A DNA stretch of 64,000 nt. Origin: Kluyvera sp047971185 (GTDB lineage: Bacteria; Pseudomonadota; Gammaproteobacteria; Enterobacterales; Enterobacteriaceae). How positions within the stretch are numbered: the first letter of the stretch is position 1; each line of letters starts with the position of its first letter. The stretch lies in assembly GCF_047971185.1 (NCBI RefSeq), contig NZ_JBKDZH010000065.1, positions 27,604 through 91,603 of the forward strand, written 5' to 3'. Position numbers and translations under genes: made by a program. The notes beneath the pieces were generated by a model. The model made no database searches and was not told the DNA's origin. It worked only from the letters and a program-made list of their open reading frames with translations. Below, piece by piece: positions 8,887 to 17,753 of the stretch.

Positions 8887-9162
8887 TTACTGAGTGACGG
8901 ATTTTCTTTTTTGGGCTTCCTGCTGAAACAGCGTCTCGAATTTTTCCCTGATGCCGGGTTTGCCTGTCTGGGCAAACATGAGTGCTGCCCGGTGCGCAAA
9001 CTCGCAGTTGTCGCTTGCCTCGCCATCCTTGAGGCATTGCGTATAGATCTTATAGGTTTCATCGGGATGTTCTTTATACCAGGCTTCTGATTTCGTCTCT
9101 TTACAACCTGATAAAACGAGAATGCCTGACATGACGCATAAGGTTAATACGGGTTTTAACAT
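8887..9162 (-). CDS. EexN-like entry-exclusion lipoprotein
   Basis: This 91-residue protein has a lipoprotein signal peptide (MLKPVLTLCVMSGILVLSGC). The mature part has the EexN pattern WYKEHPDE followed by two spaced cysteines (YTQCLKDG, DNCEFAHRAA). Such lipoproteins, placed between virB5 and virB6, reduce entry of a second copy of the same element into a cell that already has one. It starts 11 bp before the virB5 stop and is clearly part of the operon. Exclusion specificity cannot be told from sequence. A plain structural VirB7 role is less likely because a better VirB7 exists downstream. Confidence 0.75.
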   Translation of the reverse strand: MLKPVLTLCVMSGILVLSGCKETKSEAWYKEHPDETYKIYTQCLKDGEASDNCEFAHRAALMFAQTGKPGIREKFETLFQQEAQKRKSVTQ

Positions 9163-9172
9163 GTTAACCTCC

Positions 9173-9892
9173 CTATAGAGAGTTCAGATCGGCAACGGGC
9201 GCAGTTAATTGCTGTTGCTCAAAGGCTTTCTGTTTTTGCTGTTCCAGCAGCGTTGTTCGCTGTTCAGCCTGTTTGACTGACATTTCCCACTGGCTAGTCA
9301 GCGCATTTAATTGTACGCTTTTGGCCGCGATGGCGTTAGCCAGGTCCTGCGACTCTTTCGAATCCTGCGCATTGGCAATACGGTCTGATAAATCTGATAT
9401 ATCGTCGAGCGTGCCCGTTATCTTGTTTTCAACCTCGGACGTATTTTCTATTGCTACAGCCTGATTCAGGATCATCTGTTTGCAGCTGTCCAGATAGCGT
9501 TGTGAAGCGCTGGAGGGGTTACAGGTATCGAACGTTTTATATTTGTTATACAATCTATTAAGTTCAGACGAATATGACCCGCTTTGGTTGCTCAGCAGGT
9601 CATCCAGTAAAATACCGTTTTGACGAAGATTTTCAATATCGGTTTTCAGACTTTTGGCCTCGCGGAGAAATGCCTGAACGTCACGCACGCCCGTTGCCGT
9701 GGCTAATTGCTGCTTGTAGGCATCAAGTTCACTTCTATAGTGGGTAACGGTTTCCTGCCACTGCTGGAGTTTCTGGATCCACTGATTCATGGATTCGGTA
9801 TTCTGTACGGCGTCGAATACCGGTATTCCGGCGCTCATCGCCTGGGTGGAAATAAACAACGATAATGCCAGTATGATATCTCTGAATCGCAT
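9173..9892 (-). CDS. virB5: VirB5-type minor pilin
   Basis: The gene encodes 239 residues with a signal peptide (MRFRDIILALSLFISTQAMSAG) and a long helical, Gln-rich mature part. This matches TraC/VirB5, the pilus-tip adhesin of VirB systems. The ATG at 9892 was preferred because GGAGG is 8 bases upstream; the two earlier ATGs sit before or almost on it. It is 23 bp downstream of the virB3/4 gene. The mature protein has helical runs (YRSELDAYKQQLATAT, QAEQRTTLLEQQKQKAFEQ) consistent with the VirB5 three-helix bundle. Confidence 0.88.
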   Translation of the reverse strand: MRFRDIILALSLFISTQAMSAGIPVFDAVQNTESMNQWIQKLQQWQETVTHYRSELDAYKQQLATATGVRDVQAFLREAKSLKTDIENLRQNGILLDDLLSNQSGSYSSELNRLYNKYKTFDTCNPSSASQRYLDSCKQMILNQAVAIENTSEVENKITGTLDDISDLSDRIANAQDSKESQDLANAIAAKSVQLNALTSQWEMSVKQAEQRTTLLEQQKQKAFEQQQLTAPVADLNSL

Positions 9893-9915
9893 TTTCATTA
9901 CCTCCGTCATGAATA

Positions 9916-12663
9916 TTACAGGGCTTGTTCAAGGAAGGCGGCTTTCCAGTCCTCAGGCTGCATTCCTTCCTGATACAGGGTGTCGAACAGTTTCAGGTTG
10001 TCTTCGCTCCCGCTCAGGATTTTGGTGAGTTTCCCGAGGCCCGATAAATCCATTTTCGCCATCGCCACAAAAGGCCGGGTTTCACCTGCGCGTAATGGCG
10101 TTTTCAGGACCACCATAGAGCGCTCACCCGGATCGAGGTTTCTGACGATGTCATACACGCTTTCCGGCACTTTCATCTTTTCCACGTAATCCGCCCGGCT
10201 GGCCTTCGGGTTGACGAGAAAAATCTGCGTACTGCACTGCTCGATAATCGCCGGGGCAATAGGGTGCTTGACGATTTCGTCAGGTGACTGGGTGGCGGGG
10301 ACGAAGATGCCGTTCAGCTTGCGGATCACTTTCAGCATATTGAGCGAGAAACGGGAAAATTCGACATCGGCCAGCCATTTCCAGAACTCGTCCATGAACA
10401 TCACCAGCCGGCGACCGTCCAGCAGGCTGGTGACGCGGTACAGCAGATAAAAAGTGATGGGGCCGCGAACATCGTCATCATCGAGAAATTCCGTACCGTC
10501 GATACCCACGTTATCAATGTTGCTGATGTTGAAGGTGTCCTCCTCATTGTCAAATACCCAGCCGAACTCGCCGCCCTGCGCCCACTGTTTAAGGCGGATG
10601 CGCAGCCCGTTGGTGCGGGCGTCAGTGGTTGGCGGCTCCGGCAGGACTTCCAGCAGCCGGGTGATCCCGAACTTGCGGTATTCCGGCGGGTAGTCGAGCA
10701 TAATGGTATCTACGGCGGCACTGATGCGCTCCTCATCGCGCGGATCGAGCGGCTTCCCGTTGCGGCCGCACAGCATGCGCACCAGTCGTTTGATAAAGCT
10801 GATATTCCGCCGGGTTGGGGCAAGCGAAAACGGGTTAAATCCGGTGGGCGTGCCGGTACGGATACGGAAGTAGCGTCCACCCATCTGACGTATCGCCATC
10901 TCCGCCGCCCGGTCCTTGTCGAAATACACGGTAGTCAGTTGCTTAAGAGGTGCTGATTCAGAGAACGTCGCCGGATTACGGTACTTCTGCATCAGTTGCT
11001 GCATCATGGTCATCAGCATCGTTTTTCCTGAGCCGGTTTTACCGATAATCGCCGTATTACCCGGCGTTTTTTCGTTGAAGTCATCCCGCCCGCTCTGGCT
11101 GTCGTGCAGGTTCAGGCAATACCCGCCACCGCCAGGGGATTTGAGGATGGCGATGGCATCGCCCCAGGGATTGCCGTTTCGTTTATGAGGATGAAAATTG
11201 TGCAGGCTCGCCAGGTCGGCAAAGTTCTGGCTGCTGACGGCCACCAGACGGGGGCGCAGCGTATAGATACCCGGCAGTTGCGCCAGGTACGCAGCGGGCA
11301 GCGACAGCGTGGACAGCGTCGTCATGATGCCGAGGTCGGCGAAGGGCTGCGCCAGCGCGTTGGTGTCCTTGACCACCTGGTCGGCGCTGTCTGAAGATAC
11401 CAGCAGGGAAAAGTGGTATTTTCCGCAGGAGACATGCCCGGACTGGAGCAGGTCACGCAACACAATCAGCTCTTCGCGCTGCGAAATGGCGTCGTCATCC
11501 GCCGAAGTCAGGCGCTTTTCCGCCAGACGAATATGCTTCTGCGCCTCATCGCGGGCCATGCAGGTGAAGGACTGCGTCAGCACATACTCGCTTTCGGCAT
11601 ACAACAGCGCGTCCAGCAGGCCGGTCGCGGTTTCAGGCGAGTAATCTTTGATTTCCAGACTGCGAAAAAAGCGGGAGCCGCCGACCGTCTGGCACTCGGC
11701 AGTGTCGGCGGTAAAAAAGACATCCGGCGTGCTTAACGTTTCATAAAACGGTGCACGCGTGACCGTCACCTTTTGCCACTGGCCGGTGAGCAGCCGATGA
11801 TACAAGGACAGCTGGGCGGAATACACCCGCCGGTTTTCTTCATACATCCCCAGCGGCGTCGCCGTATAGCGGGACAGCGCCGAAGCCAGCGCCTCCCGGT
11901 GTTCCAGCATCACTTTCAGGGCATCATCCAGCGCCGCTTTGCGTTTACCGGACGGTTGGGCCTTCATGGCCTTTTTGTCCAGCGGAGAGAAGGGCGCGTA
12001 GCAGAGGGAGAAAAACAGCCGGTGCCGCCAGAACGGTTTTTCGCTGGTCGGCTGGTAATACAGCCGGGTCACTTCATCAGAAAAGGGAATACCTGAATTC
12101 GCGTCAAAGGCATCGTGGTACTTTTCCCGGATACGGTGAAGATAAAAGGTAACCGGCAGGCCTTCATACGCACGAATCACGTTATTGAGATGTGTCGCCA
12201 TTAAGGTCAGGTGATGTTCGTCCTCGCATTCAAAAACGGTGCCCTCCAGCTCCCAGCTGGCAACCAAATCACCCTGGCGGTTTCTGATGACGTGTGGGTG
12301 AATATGGGAGGAATACGGAATGTATTTCTCCAGCGTAACGCGCTCGTTTAACTTCATCTTTTCAATAAACTCCGAGACGTCGACGGCGTCATAGCGGTTT
12401 GCCAGCAGGGCATTGGCACCAAAAAGTTTATTGGTGCCAAAACGGCCACGGGTTTTAAAGGCCAGCCAGAGCAGGCCGAAATAGTGAATATCGGTTCTGG
12501 CCTTTGCCTTCATCTCCAGCCAGGCGGGAATAAGCAGTAATATCAGGTAATAGCTGACATAGACCGCCAGCAGGACGATGGCCCCGCTGACAGTCACGAA
12601 TGGCACGAGGGGAATGCCGGCTATGGCGGCAGGCCGCGTCAGCGCTTTGTTCAGCGTAGCCAT
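9916..12663 (-). CDS. virB4: VirB3-VirB4 fusion, secretion ATPase
   Basis: The product has 915 residues. The first ~75 are VirB3-like, with two membrane segments (AIAGIPLVPFVTVSGAIVLL, VSYYLILLLIPAWLEM). The rest is VirB4, with the CagE/TrbE N-terminal domain, Walker A (IGKTGSGKTMLM) near residue 545 and Walker B (LVMFMDEFWKWL) near residue 745. VirB4 energises pilin extraction and assembly. VirB3-VirB4 fusion is known in several T4SS lineages and explains why no separate virB3 is present. It follows virB2 by 11 bp. Confidence 0.92.
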   Translation of the reverse strand: MATLNKALTRPAAIAGIPLVPFVTVSGAIVLLAVYVSYYLILLLIPAWLEMKAKARTDIHYFGLLWLAFKTRGRFGTNKLFGANALLANRYDAVDVSEFIEKMKLNERVTLEKYIPYSSHIHPHVIRNRQGDLVASWELEGTVFECEDEHHLTLMATHLNNVIRAYEGLPVTFYLHRIREKYHDAFDANSGIPFSDEVTRLYYQPTSEKPFWRHRLFFSLCYAPFSPLDKKAMKAQPSGKRKAALDDALKVMLEHREALASALSRYTATPLGMYEENRRVYSAQLSLYHRLLTGQWQKVTVTRAPFYETLSTPDVFFTADTAECQTVGGSRFFRSLEIKDYSPETATGLLDALLYAESEYVLTQSFTCMARDEAQKHIRLAEKRLTSADDDAISQREELIVLRDLLQSGHVSCGKYHFSLLVSSDSADQVVKDTNALAQPFADLGIMTTLSTLSLPAAYLAQLPGIYTLRPRLVAVSSQNFADLASLHNFHPHKRNGNPWGDAIAILKSPGGGGYCLNLHDSQSGRDDFNEKTPGNTAIIGKTGSGKTMLMTMMQQLMQKYRNPATFSESAPLKQLTTVYFDKDRAAEMAIRQMGGRYFRIRTGTPTGFNPFSLAPTRRNISFIKRLVRMLCGRNGKPLDPRDEERISAAVDTIMLDYPPEYRKFGITRLLEVLPEPPTTDARTNGLRIRLKQWAQGGEFGWVFDNEEDTFNISNIDNVGIDGTEFLDDDDVRGPITFYLLYRVTSLLDGRRLVMFMDEFWKWLADVEFSRFSLNMLKVIRKLNGIFVPATQSPDEIVKHPIAPAIIEQCSTQIFLVNPKASRADYVEKMKVPESVYDIVRNLDPGERSMVVLKTPLRAGETRPFVAMAKMDLSGLGKLTKILSGSEDNLKLFDTLYQEGMQPEDWKAAFLEQAL

Positions 12664-12674
12664 CGTTGCCTCCC

Positions 12675-12956
12675 TTATGACGCCCAGTAGGCACCGAAAC
12701 CTGACGCACCGACGATAAGGATGGCGCCAATGATGACGTTGCGCATGTCATGGAGGCTCTTGCCGTCAAACAAGACTTTGTATCCCACCCACATGGTGGC
12801 CAGCGTGATGGTGACGGCGGCCAGCCCGAGCAGGCCTGTGGAAGTGTTGCTCAGCGTCTCATTGGCTTTATTAAACCCGCTGTCTGCCGCCAGCACCGGG
12901 CTTGCCATTAACAAGGAAGAGAGGACGGGCCAGTCAGTCTGTTTTCGTTTCATCAT
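12675..12956 (-). CDS. virB2: VirB2 major conjugative pilin
   Basis: This is a small prepilin of 93 residues. A long leader ends near VLAADSGFNKANE. Two hydrophobic helices follow (LLGLAAVTITLATMWVGYK, VIIGAILIVGASGFGAYW) with the short polar loop KVLFDGKSLHDM between them, the standard VirB2 hairpin. Its ATG overlaps the virB1 stop by 4 bp (ATGA arrangement). It is the building block of the mating pilus. Confidence 0.9.
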   Translation of the reverse strand: MMKRKQTDWPVLSSLLMASPVLAADSGFNKANETLSNTSTGLLGLAAVTITLATMWVGYKVLFDGKSLHDMRNVIIGAILIVGASGFGAYWAS

Positions 12957-13600
12957 TGTTCCTCCTGGGGGCCGGGAATGGGTAACGCGCCGCGTATCAC
13001 GGCGTTGGGGTAGCGCAGGGATGTCAGAACTGGCGTGGCGTTATCGGTAAGCTCGCCACGGATGAAGGCGGTGGGGTAATGGATTGCCGGCAGGGTCTTT
13101 TCGGTGAGAGGTCGCTGCCGGTCTTCCCGCGTTGACGGCACGGCGTAGCCGATGCGCTGGATGTAGCTGGTCTGGTTAAACGCAGATTCCGGCTGTTGGC
13201 CGGTCGTGAAATTTCCTGAGTAGTAGCAACTGAGCGCACGCTTGAGGGAACCGCCGCGGTGGTAGCAGTCGGTGAGGATGTGCTCAAACACGGACAGGTT
13301 GGTACAGGGGTCAAGAAGGTCACTGGCGGTCACGCCGTAATGACGGAAATTGGTGCTGGTGATTTGCATCAGCCCGACCGAATAGCGTCGGCCCTGTGCT
13401 GCCAGCCGTCCGGTGAGGCTGATGGCCTCATCCCTGCTCGTGGGAAAATGTGAAATCACGCCTTTGCCACCGGGCAGAATTTCAGCGATGGCATACGGAT
13501 TCAAACCGGATTCGACCCGCGCCACATCAAGCGCCGTTGACGGGTGAATGCTGGGGGCGCACTGTATAGCCGCCGCCAGAAATACGGTGGTGGAAAGCAT
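12953..13600 (-). CDS. virB1: VirB1 lytic transglycosylase
   Basis: The protein has 215 residues with an SLT-type lysozyme domain. The likely catalytic glutamate is in ALDVARVESGLNPYAI, followed by YSVGLMQITSTNFRHYG and the ALSCYYSGNF region. It opens the peptidoglycan for secretion-channel assembly. The start at 13600 was chosen because a CGAGG site precedes it and the following residues form a short export signal; the frame extends 17 codons upstream without signal-like features. The C-terminal tail after residue 160 (repeats of the type YPTAFIRGEL / YPNAVIRGAL) is outside the catalytic domain. Confidence 0.88.
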   Translation of the reverse strand: MLSTTVFLAAAIQCAPSIHPSTALDVARVESGLNPYAIAEILPGGKGVISHFPTSRDEAISLTGRLAAQGRRYSVGLMQITSTNFRHYGVTASDLLDPCTNLSVFEHILTDCYHRGGSLKRALSCYYSGNFTTGQQPESAFNQTSYIQRIGYAVPSTREDRQRPLTEKTLPAIHYPTAFIRGELTDNATPVLTSLRYPNAVIRGALPIPGPQEEQ

Positions 13601-13677
13601 GGTGGCCTCGGAACGGTAAACCGGGCAACGCGTACCGCCATCAGACGGCACAGGGCCGGGAAAAGGGGGAAGGGCGG

Positions 13678-13899
13678 TTAAATAGGCTGAGTAGCCTGTG
13701 TCGCGTCGCCGTCATCCCTGGGCTCAAGGAGCACCAGCTTTCCGGAAACGGCAATGCCGGGTGTCAGTACCACGTTCAGTCCGGGTTTACCGTGATGGGC
13801 AAAAGCCACGCCGACTTTTGTCCACCAGGTATTTTTTTCACTCTGTGAGTCGGGCTGACTTTCATGGGTGACAAATACGTGATAAATGGGTTTTCGCAT
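13678..13899 (-). CDS. Small hypothetical protein ahead of the virB operon
   Basis: The frame encodes 73 residues starting MRKPIYHVFVTHESQ and ending DDGDATQATQPI. It contains WWTKVGVAFAHHGKPGLNVVL and IAVSGKLVLLEP, which resemble small single-domain proteins found in many conjugative elements that begin with a conserved 'W.kIG.A..H..G.G..i.L...P..G.l.l...' pattern. No membrane segment or signal is seen. It lies 77 bp upstream of virB1 on the same strand, so it may be the first gene of the transfer operon. Function unknown. Confidence 0.65.
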   Translation of the reverse strand: MRKPIYHVFVTHESQPDSQSEKNTWWTKVGVAFAHHGKPGLNVVLTPGIAVSGKLVLLEPRDDGDATQATQPI

Positions 13900-14294
13900 G
13901 ACGCCTCCTCTAATAAAAACAACAATGAGTTAAATGAATGTCACATCCCAATTCTGCATTCCGGTTTTAACGGGTCAGCGAGAACATTCAGCGGCACCCT
14001 GAATTGTGGTTTCGTGACAGCCCGAACCTTATTTTTAAAGAGCAATGCCCGATCTGGGGAAATTAACGACCATTCGGGCAACCATTCTTTAATGACGTTT
14101 TCAGGATCAGATATCCGGGGCGGCATATACACAATAAATTCAAAGTTAAAATGAGAGAGATAAATTAGTGGTGGAGGGGGTGAGCTCTGCGAGAAATAAA
14201 AGTAAGTGAAATATATAATAAAGACGACTGTGGATTGATAGTTAATGATAGAGACATGCAGGGGAAATATTCCTGCATGTCTCTGTGACCATTA
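13900..14294. other. Gene-poor stretch with a long perfect stem-loop
   Basis: About 395 bp lie between the 73-residue gene and the TraR/DksA gene. A 13-bp perfect inverted repeat, AGAGACATGCAGG (14250-14262) and CCTGCATGTCTCT (14272-14284), starts 11 bp after the TraR/DksA stop. It can form a strong hairpin, but no T-run follows on the minus strand, so it is a weak intrinsic terminator or a processing or protein-binding site. A 63-codon frame (13941-14132, minus) has no ribosome site and is not called. The promoter of the virB operon probably lies here. Confidence 0.5.
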
Positions 14295-14504
14295 TTAACG
14301 TATTCGACGTTCAAGTTTTTCCTGGCATTCTGTGCAGGTGGTTATGCCCGGGAGTGCCTGCCGTCGCTTTTCAGGAATGGGCTTACCACATAGACGACAA
14401 TGGAAAAATGATGGCGTAGACCCTGGCTTAAAACGACTCTGTTCAATCATCTCCTCCAGTCGTTGCTCATTAAATTCCTGATCGCGGTCGATCTCATCCG
14501 GCAT
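14295..14504 (-). CDS. TraR/DksA-type C4 zinc-finger protein
   Basis: This 69-residue protein is acidic and helical at the N-terminus (DRDQEFNEQRLEEMIEQ) and ends in a four-cysteine finger (CRLCGKPI ... CTECQEKLERR). This is the pattern of the short TraR/DksA/YbiI family. These proteins enter the RNA-polymerase secondary channel and alter promoter choice, mimicking ppGpp plus DksA. The start overlaps the end of the DUF2857 gene by 11 bp. A role in regulating transfer is inference from the family and the context. Confidence 0.85.
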   Translation of the reverse strand: MPDEIDRDQEFNEQRLEEMIEQSRFKPGSTPSFFHCRLCGKPIPEKRRQALPGITTCTECQEKLERRIR

Positions 14505-15081
14505 GTGCGGCCCTCCGGTCTGACGCCTCCCGCTCGCAAAGTGCGATACGCTTCCAGACGATGGTCAGTGACAATCCTTCGACTTTCACCAGCAGGGTTT
14601 GCGTTACCTGCATCATGGCGTCCAGCGCATCGGTTGATTCCAGACTGGCCACCCGGCATTGTTGCCATTGCCGCCAGATGGCCGCATCCGTATCTTCGTC
14701 CGGCTCTGGCGTCCGGCCATAAGGTACACGGACGCCCAGTAACCGGCGGCGAAGGCAAACTTCGTTGGAGGTGAGGCCAAAATACTTGTTGAGTAGCGCA
14801 ATTGACCCACCCAGCCGGATGGCGTGGTTGATACGCTGTTGCTGCAGAACCTCCTCACGGGATTTCGCCAGAAGCAGGCGTAACGCGTCGTGATGAACCG
14901 TCACAGCCAAAAATGGTGCAGACTCACGACTGAGGATAAACAGCTCGTCTAGTGACAATTGGTTGAGGGCATTCATTTCGTCGAAAGTGAATCCTAGCGA
15001 TTCACAGTGACGAATGTTGCCATCCTTCAATGCATGCAGGGCATCGGTTAAAACGGCGTAATTAAGTGACGGAATAATCAT
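14494..15081 (-). CDS. DUF2857-like regulator of integrative elements
   Basis: The protein has 195 residues with no membrane segment. It begins MIIPSLNYAVLTDALHALKDG and has a central helix-rich segment with GGSIALLNKYFGLTSNEVCLRRRLLGV, which looks like a helix-turn-helix (FGLTSNEVCLRR). Such DUF2857 proteins are usual companions of AlpA, ParB and TraR-like genes in genomic islands. GGGAGA lies upstream of the ATG. It is probably DNA-binding. Exact targets are unknown. Confidence 0.7.
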   Translation of the reverse strand: MIIPSLNYAVLTDALHALKDGNIRHCESLGFTFDEMNALNQLSLDELFILSRESAPFLAVTVHHDALRLLLAKSREEVLQQQRINHAIRLGGSIALLNKYFGLTSNEVCLRRRLLGVRVPYGRTPEPDEDTDAAIWRQWQQCRVASLESTDALDAMMQVTQTLLVKVEGLSLTIVWKRIALCEREASDRRAAHAG

Positions 15082-15095
15082 GGTGTTTTCTCCCT

Positions 15096-15290
15096 TCAGC
15101 CTATTGAGCGGCGCACTAATTTAATATTGATCCATTCGTCAATTTCCGATTCGAGCCAGGCGACACTGGCTGGGCCAATCTTGATTGAGCGAGGGAAGGT
15201 GCCGTCTTTCATATACAGATAGATTTGAGAGCGCTTCAGGCCCGTTTTTTCTTCAACCTGTTTCAGACGTAATAACTGATGAGATGTCAC
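15096..15290 (-). CDS. AlpA-family excisionase/regulator
   Basis: This 64-residue winged-helix protein contains LLRLKQVEEKTGLKRSQIY, followed by YMKDGTFPRSIKIGPASVAWLESEIDEWI, the AlpA/MerR-like signature found in P4-type islands. Family members act as excisionases or activate the neighbouring integrase. The GTG at 15290 was chosen because GGAGA lies just upstream and the domain begins there; the longer frame to 15344 adds 18 residues of no likely use. It is the first gene of the AlpA-DUF2857-TraR operon. Confidence 0.85.
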   Translation of the reverse strand: MTSHQLLRLKQVEEKTGLKRSQIYLYMKDGTFPRSIKIGPASVAWLESEIDEWINIKLVRRSIG

Positions 15291-15428
15291 GGTATTCTCC
15301 TGTGGCAGATGTAGCGCTAGCCGGGAGATAACACGACAACACAAAGACGTGGTGCGGAGAAAGTTGATGAACCCGTATTACGGAAAATCCAATCCTTAAT
15401 ACGGGTTTTCATAGCGAAGGGCATCATC

Positions 15429-16296
15429 TTACTTTTGTGTTGGTAGGGAAGGGGGCGAACCGCGCTCAAGCGCAGTTTTGAGCGTGTCGCCACTGAATCG
15501 ATCGGTAATGCCTTCCTCTGATGCCCATTGCTCAAAAATGGATAGCAACTTGTAAGGCTTTCCTATCAACGGGCTGATAGTTTCATTATTTCTACAGGCA
15601 AGCCAAAATAGTCTTGATAGAGGGGATGATATGCGTGTGGAAGAATCCGAGGGTGATTTTTTTTCCAGCCAGCCTGTTGAATAGTTTATTTAACTCAGTT
15701 TTCCTGATAACAAAACATGCATCCTTCGGTAAGTTATAAATAGGTAAATAGGCATCATTAAAGCTTAAATCTATGCTGTTTAATGATATTCCATTGCGTA
15801 ATGAAATTCTATTGTGAACTAGAAAGGTTTCCCCTGATAAGGAAACAGTGATGCCATAGTTATTGTTCCCTCTAAGTACAGGTGATGGTATTTTTAGATT
15901 GTGAGCAAGTAGGCATTGTATGAGGAAATATTCATATCCAAAAAGATTTGTATCAATGACGCCATGATCAGTGTGAAAATATTTACCTTCGGTGCTGAAA
16001 GTTAAGTTACTCTCGCTAAAAAAATCGATTTCATCCAATTTAATTTTGTCGTCCGGTAAGTTATTATCTTTAGGCTTTAGCTTTAATTTATGGTTATAGG
16101 ATTTTATTTTCCTCAAGGAAATTGGAGACTGAAAGTATATCGAAAGGAGGATTTTTCCCTGCAGAGCATATCGATAGATATCACTTTCTAGTATTTTTCT
16201 AATGCCCTTTTTCTTTGATGCTTTAACTGCTTCTTTGATAGTTAACCAGTCTGAGTTTACATTTTTATTCTTAAAAAAAGCGAGTCTGTCTGACAT
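15429..16296 (-). pseudogene. Hypothetical island gene, broken by a frameshift near its 3' end
   Basis: The ATG at 16296 has AAGGAG upstream and opens a frame of 234 codons ending at 15592 (…IIPSIKTILACL). The +1 frame of the same strand continues without a stop past that point, reading RLFWLACRNNETISPLIG, then KPYKLLSIFEQWASEE and GITDRFSGDTLKTALERG, to a TAA at 15429. That tail looks strongly protein-like, so the gene probably lost its C-terminal ~60 residues to an indel near 15,620-15,640. The N-terminal part (WLTIKEAVKASKKKG, DIYRYALQGKILLSIYFQ) suggests a small DNA-binding fold, but I do not recognise the family. The region is AT-rich compared with the operons beside it. Confidence 0.6.
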
Positions 16297-16460
16297 AACA
16301 TATCTCCTTTTACATATCCGTGCTGATAAATGTAATACCCTCTCATAAGATGAATAAAGAATAACGATTGATGAAAGGTTAGATGGTTTTTTAAGTAACA
16401 CCCGTTCAGATTTATTTTTAATATAAAACTGCCGCAAAGACTTCGCGGCATTTTGGTTTC

Positions 16461-16958
16461 TTACAAATTTGGATTAACATCGGGGTTTTCAAAGTCTGGA
16501 ACAAAAGAAAGGTATTTCCCACCAATCTTAATAGCCCGTCTGTTTGCTTCGGCATCATGAATATGTAGTGGTGGTATAACGCCCTGTTTTGCTACGATTC
16601 CTGTTTCCCTAAAGAACCCTTCGAATCCAGCAGGAGAGAACATCAGTAATATCTTGATAGGTTTAATACTGTTGTTTCTAAATTGATGATAAATCCCCTT
16701 GGGAACATAAACAAAATCGCCTGGATTGGCATGGAAAATAATTTCTCCGGCTCTTACTGTTAATTGTCCATCTAGTACATAAAAAATCTCATCAGCGTCT
16801 TCATGAAGATGCCAGATTGGCCCCCCACCTGGACCCACAAAACCCTGGATAATAGAAATGTTCCCCCCGGTATTTTCTTTATCCAGCTTTATAGTATAAG
16901 TGTCGTTATTTAACCAGAGCGGAACGCCTTCATTGTCTCTAATAATAAATGGCTGCAT
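16461..16958 (-). CDS. Cupin-domain protein, last gene of the cargo metabolic operon
   Basis: The product is a single cupin of 165 residues. The first motif, with metal ligands, is GPIWHLHEDADEIFYVLDG and the second is GDFVYVPKGIYHQFRN. A two-histidine plus glutamate set and a later histidine are present, so it can bind a metal. Such small cupins act as isomerases, dioxygenases or cyclases in small-molecule pathways. It is the last of six genes read leftward, 24 bp after the SDR gene. The substrate is unknown. Confidence 0.8.
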   Translation of the reverse strand: MQPFIIRDNEGVPLWLNNDTYTIKLDKENTGGNISIIQGFVGPGGGPIWHLHEDADEIFYVLDGQLTVRAGEIIFHANPGDFVYVPKGIYHQFRNNSIKPIKILLMFSPAGFEGFFRETGIVAKQGVIPPLHIHDAEANRRAIKIGGKYLSFVPDFENPDVNPNL

Positions 16959-16982
16959 GATCTATACCTCAGAAATAATAAT

Positions 16983-17741
16983 TTAAAGAGAGTGGCCACC
17001 ATCGATAACTATTCGTGAACCCACTAAGTAGTCAGACTGGCCTGAGCAGGACCAAATAATGGCTTCAGCGATCTCTTTAACATCGCCAATACGCCCAATG
17101 GGGATCAAATCGCGCCATCTTTTGTCACGGTCTGCCGCCGATTCGCCGGGAAGTTGGGTCATTTCGGTGGCCAATGGGCCAGGGTTTATTGAGAAAACCC
17201 GCACGCCGTGCGTGATAGCCTCTTTTGCCGAGACTCGGGTCAAAGCATCGACGGCAGCCTTTGAAGCGGTGTAGGCCGCCGTGCCCGGAATATTCAGCCC
17301 GATAGACATATTTGATGAAATATTAACGATAGTCCCGGCCCGGTTTTCTTTCATCGACTGAAGTTCGCGCTTCAGACTTTCAAACAAACCAATGACATTA
17401 GTAGTGAATACGTGATTAAAGTCTTCACTGGGGGTTTCATCGACAAAACCAAAAGAAAATACTCCGGCGTTATTAACGGCAATATCAAGAGTGCCGACTT
17501 TATTTTTTATTCCATCAAACAGGTTATCTATTGATTGATTATTATTTACGTCGAAAGGAATAACCCATGATTTGCCAAGAGTCTCGGAGATCGCTTGTGC
17601 CGTTTCTTCGAGTTTCTGTGTATTTCGACCTGCAAGAATAACGGTTCCGCCAAGTCGTGAAAATGCCAAGGCTATTTCTCTGCCAAGTCCACTGCCTGCG
17701 CCGGTTACAAGAATTTTCTTTTGCGAAAAAATACCACTCAT
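16983..17741 (-). CDS. Short-chain dehydrogenase/reductase
   Basis: This SDR has 252 residues. It carries the nucleotide-binding TGAGSGLG near residue 14, NNAG near 90, the catalytic Ser region (IVNISSNMS) near 142 and YTASK (Tyr/Lys pair) near 157. The C-terminus SRIVIDGGHSL is typical of classical NAD(P)-dependent members. It would oxidise an alcohol or reduce a ketone in the pathway. It follows the ACAD-type gene by 12 bp, so the two are translationally close. 3-oxoacyl-ACP reductase is the generic annotation; a pathway-specific role is more likely here. Confidence 0.88.
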   Translation of the reverse strand: MSGIFSQKKILVTGAGSGLGREIALAFSRLGGTVILAGRNTQKLEETAQAISETLGKSWVIPFDVNNNQSIDNLFDGIKNKVGTLDIAVNNAGVFSFGFVDETPSEDFNHVFTTNVIGLFESLKRELQSMKENRAGTIVNISSNMSIGLNIPGTAAYTASKAAVDALTRVSAKEAITHGVRVFSINPGPLATEMTQLPGESAADRDKRWRDLIPIGRIGDVKEIAEAIIWSCSGQSDYLVGSRIVIDGGHSL

Positions 17742-17753
17742 CGGTTCTCTTCC

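Noticed and set aside
13941..14132. 63-codon frame ahead of the virB operon
   Set aside because: Composition is plausible, but there is no ribosome site and no family resemblance.
15317..15535. 72-codon frame after the broken island gene
   Set aside because: Overlaps the better frameshifted tail of the island gene and looks random.
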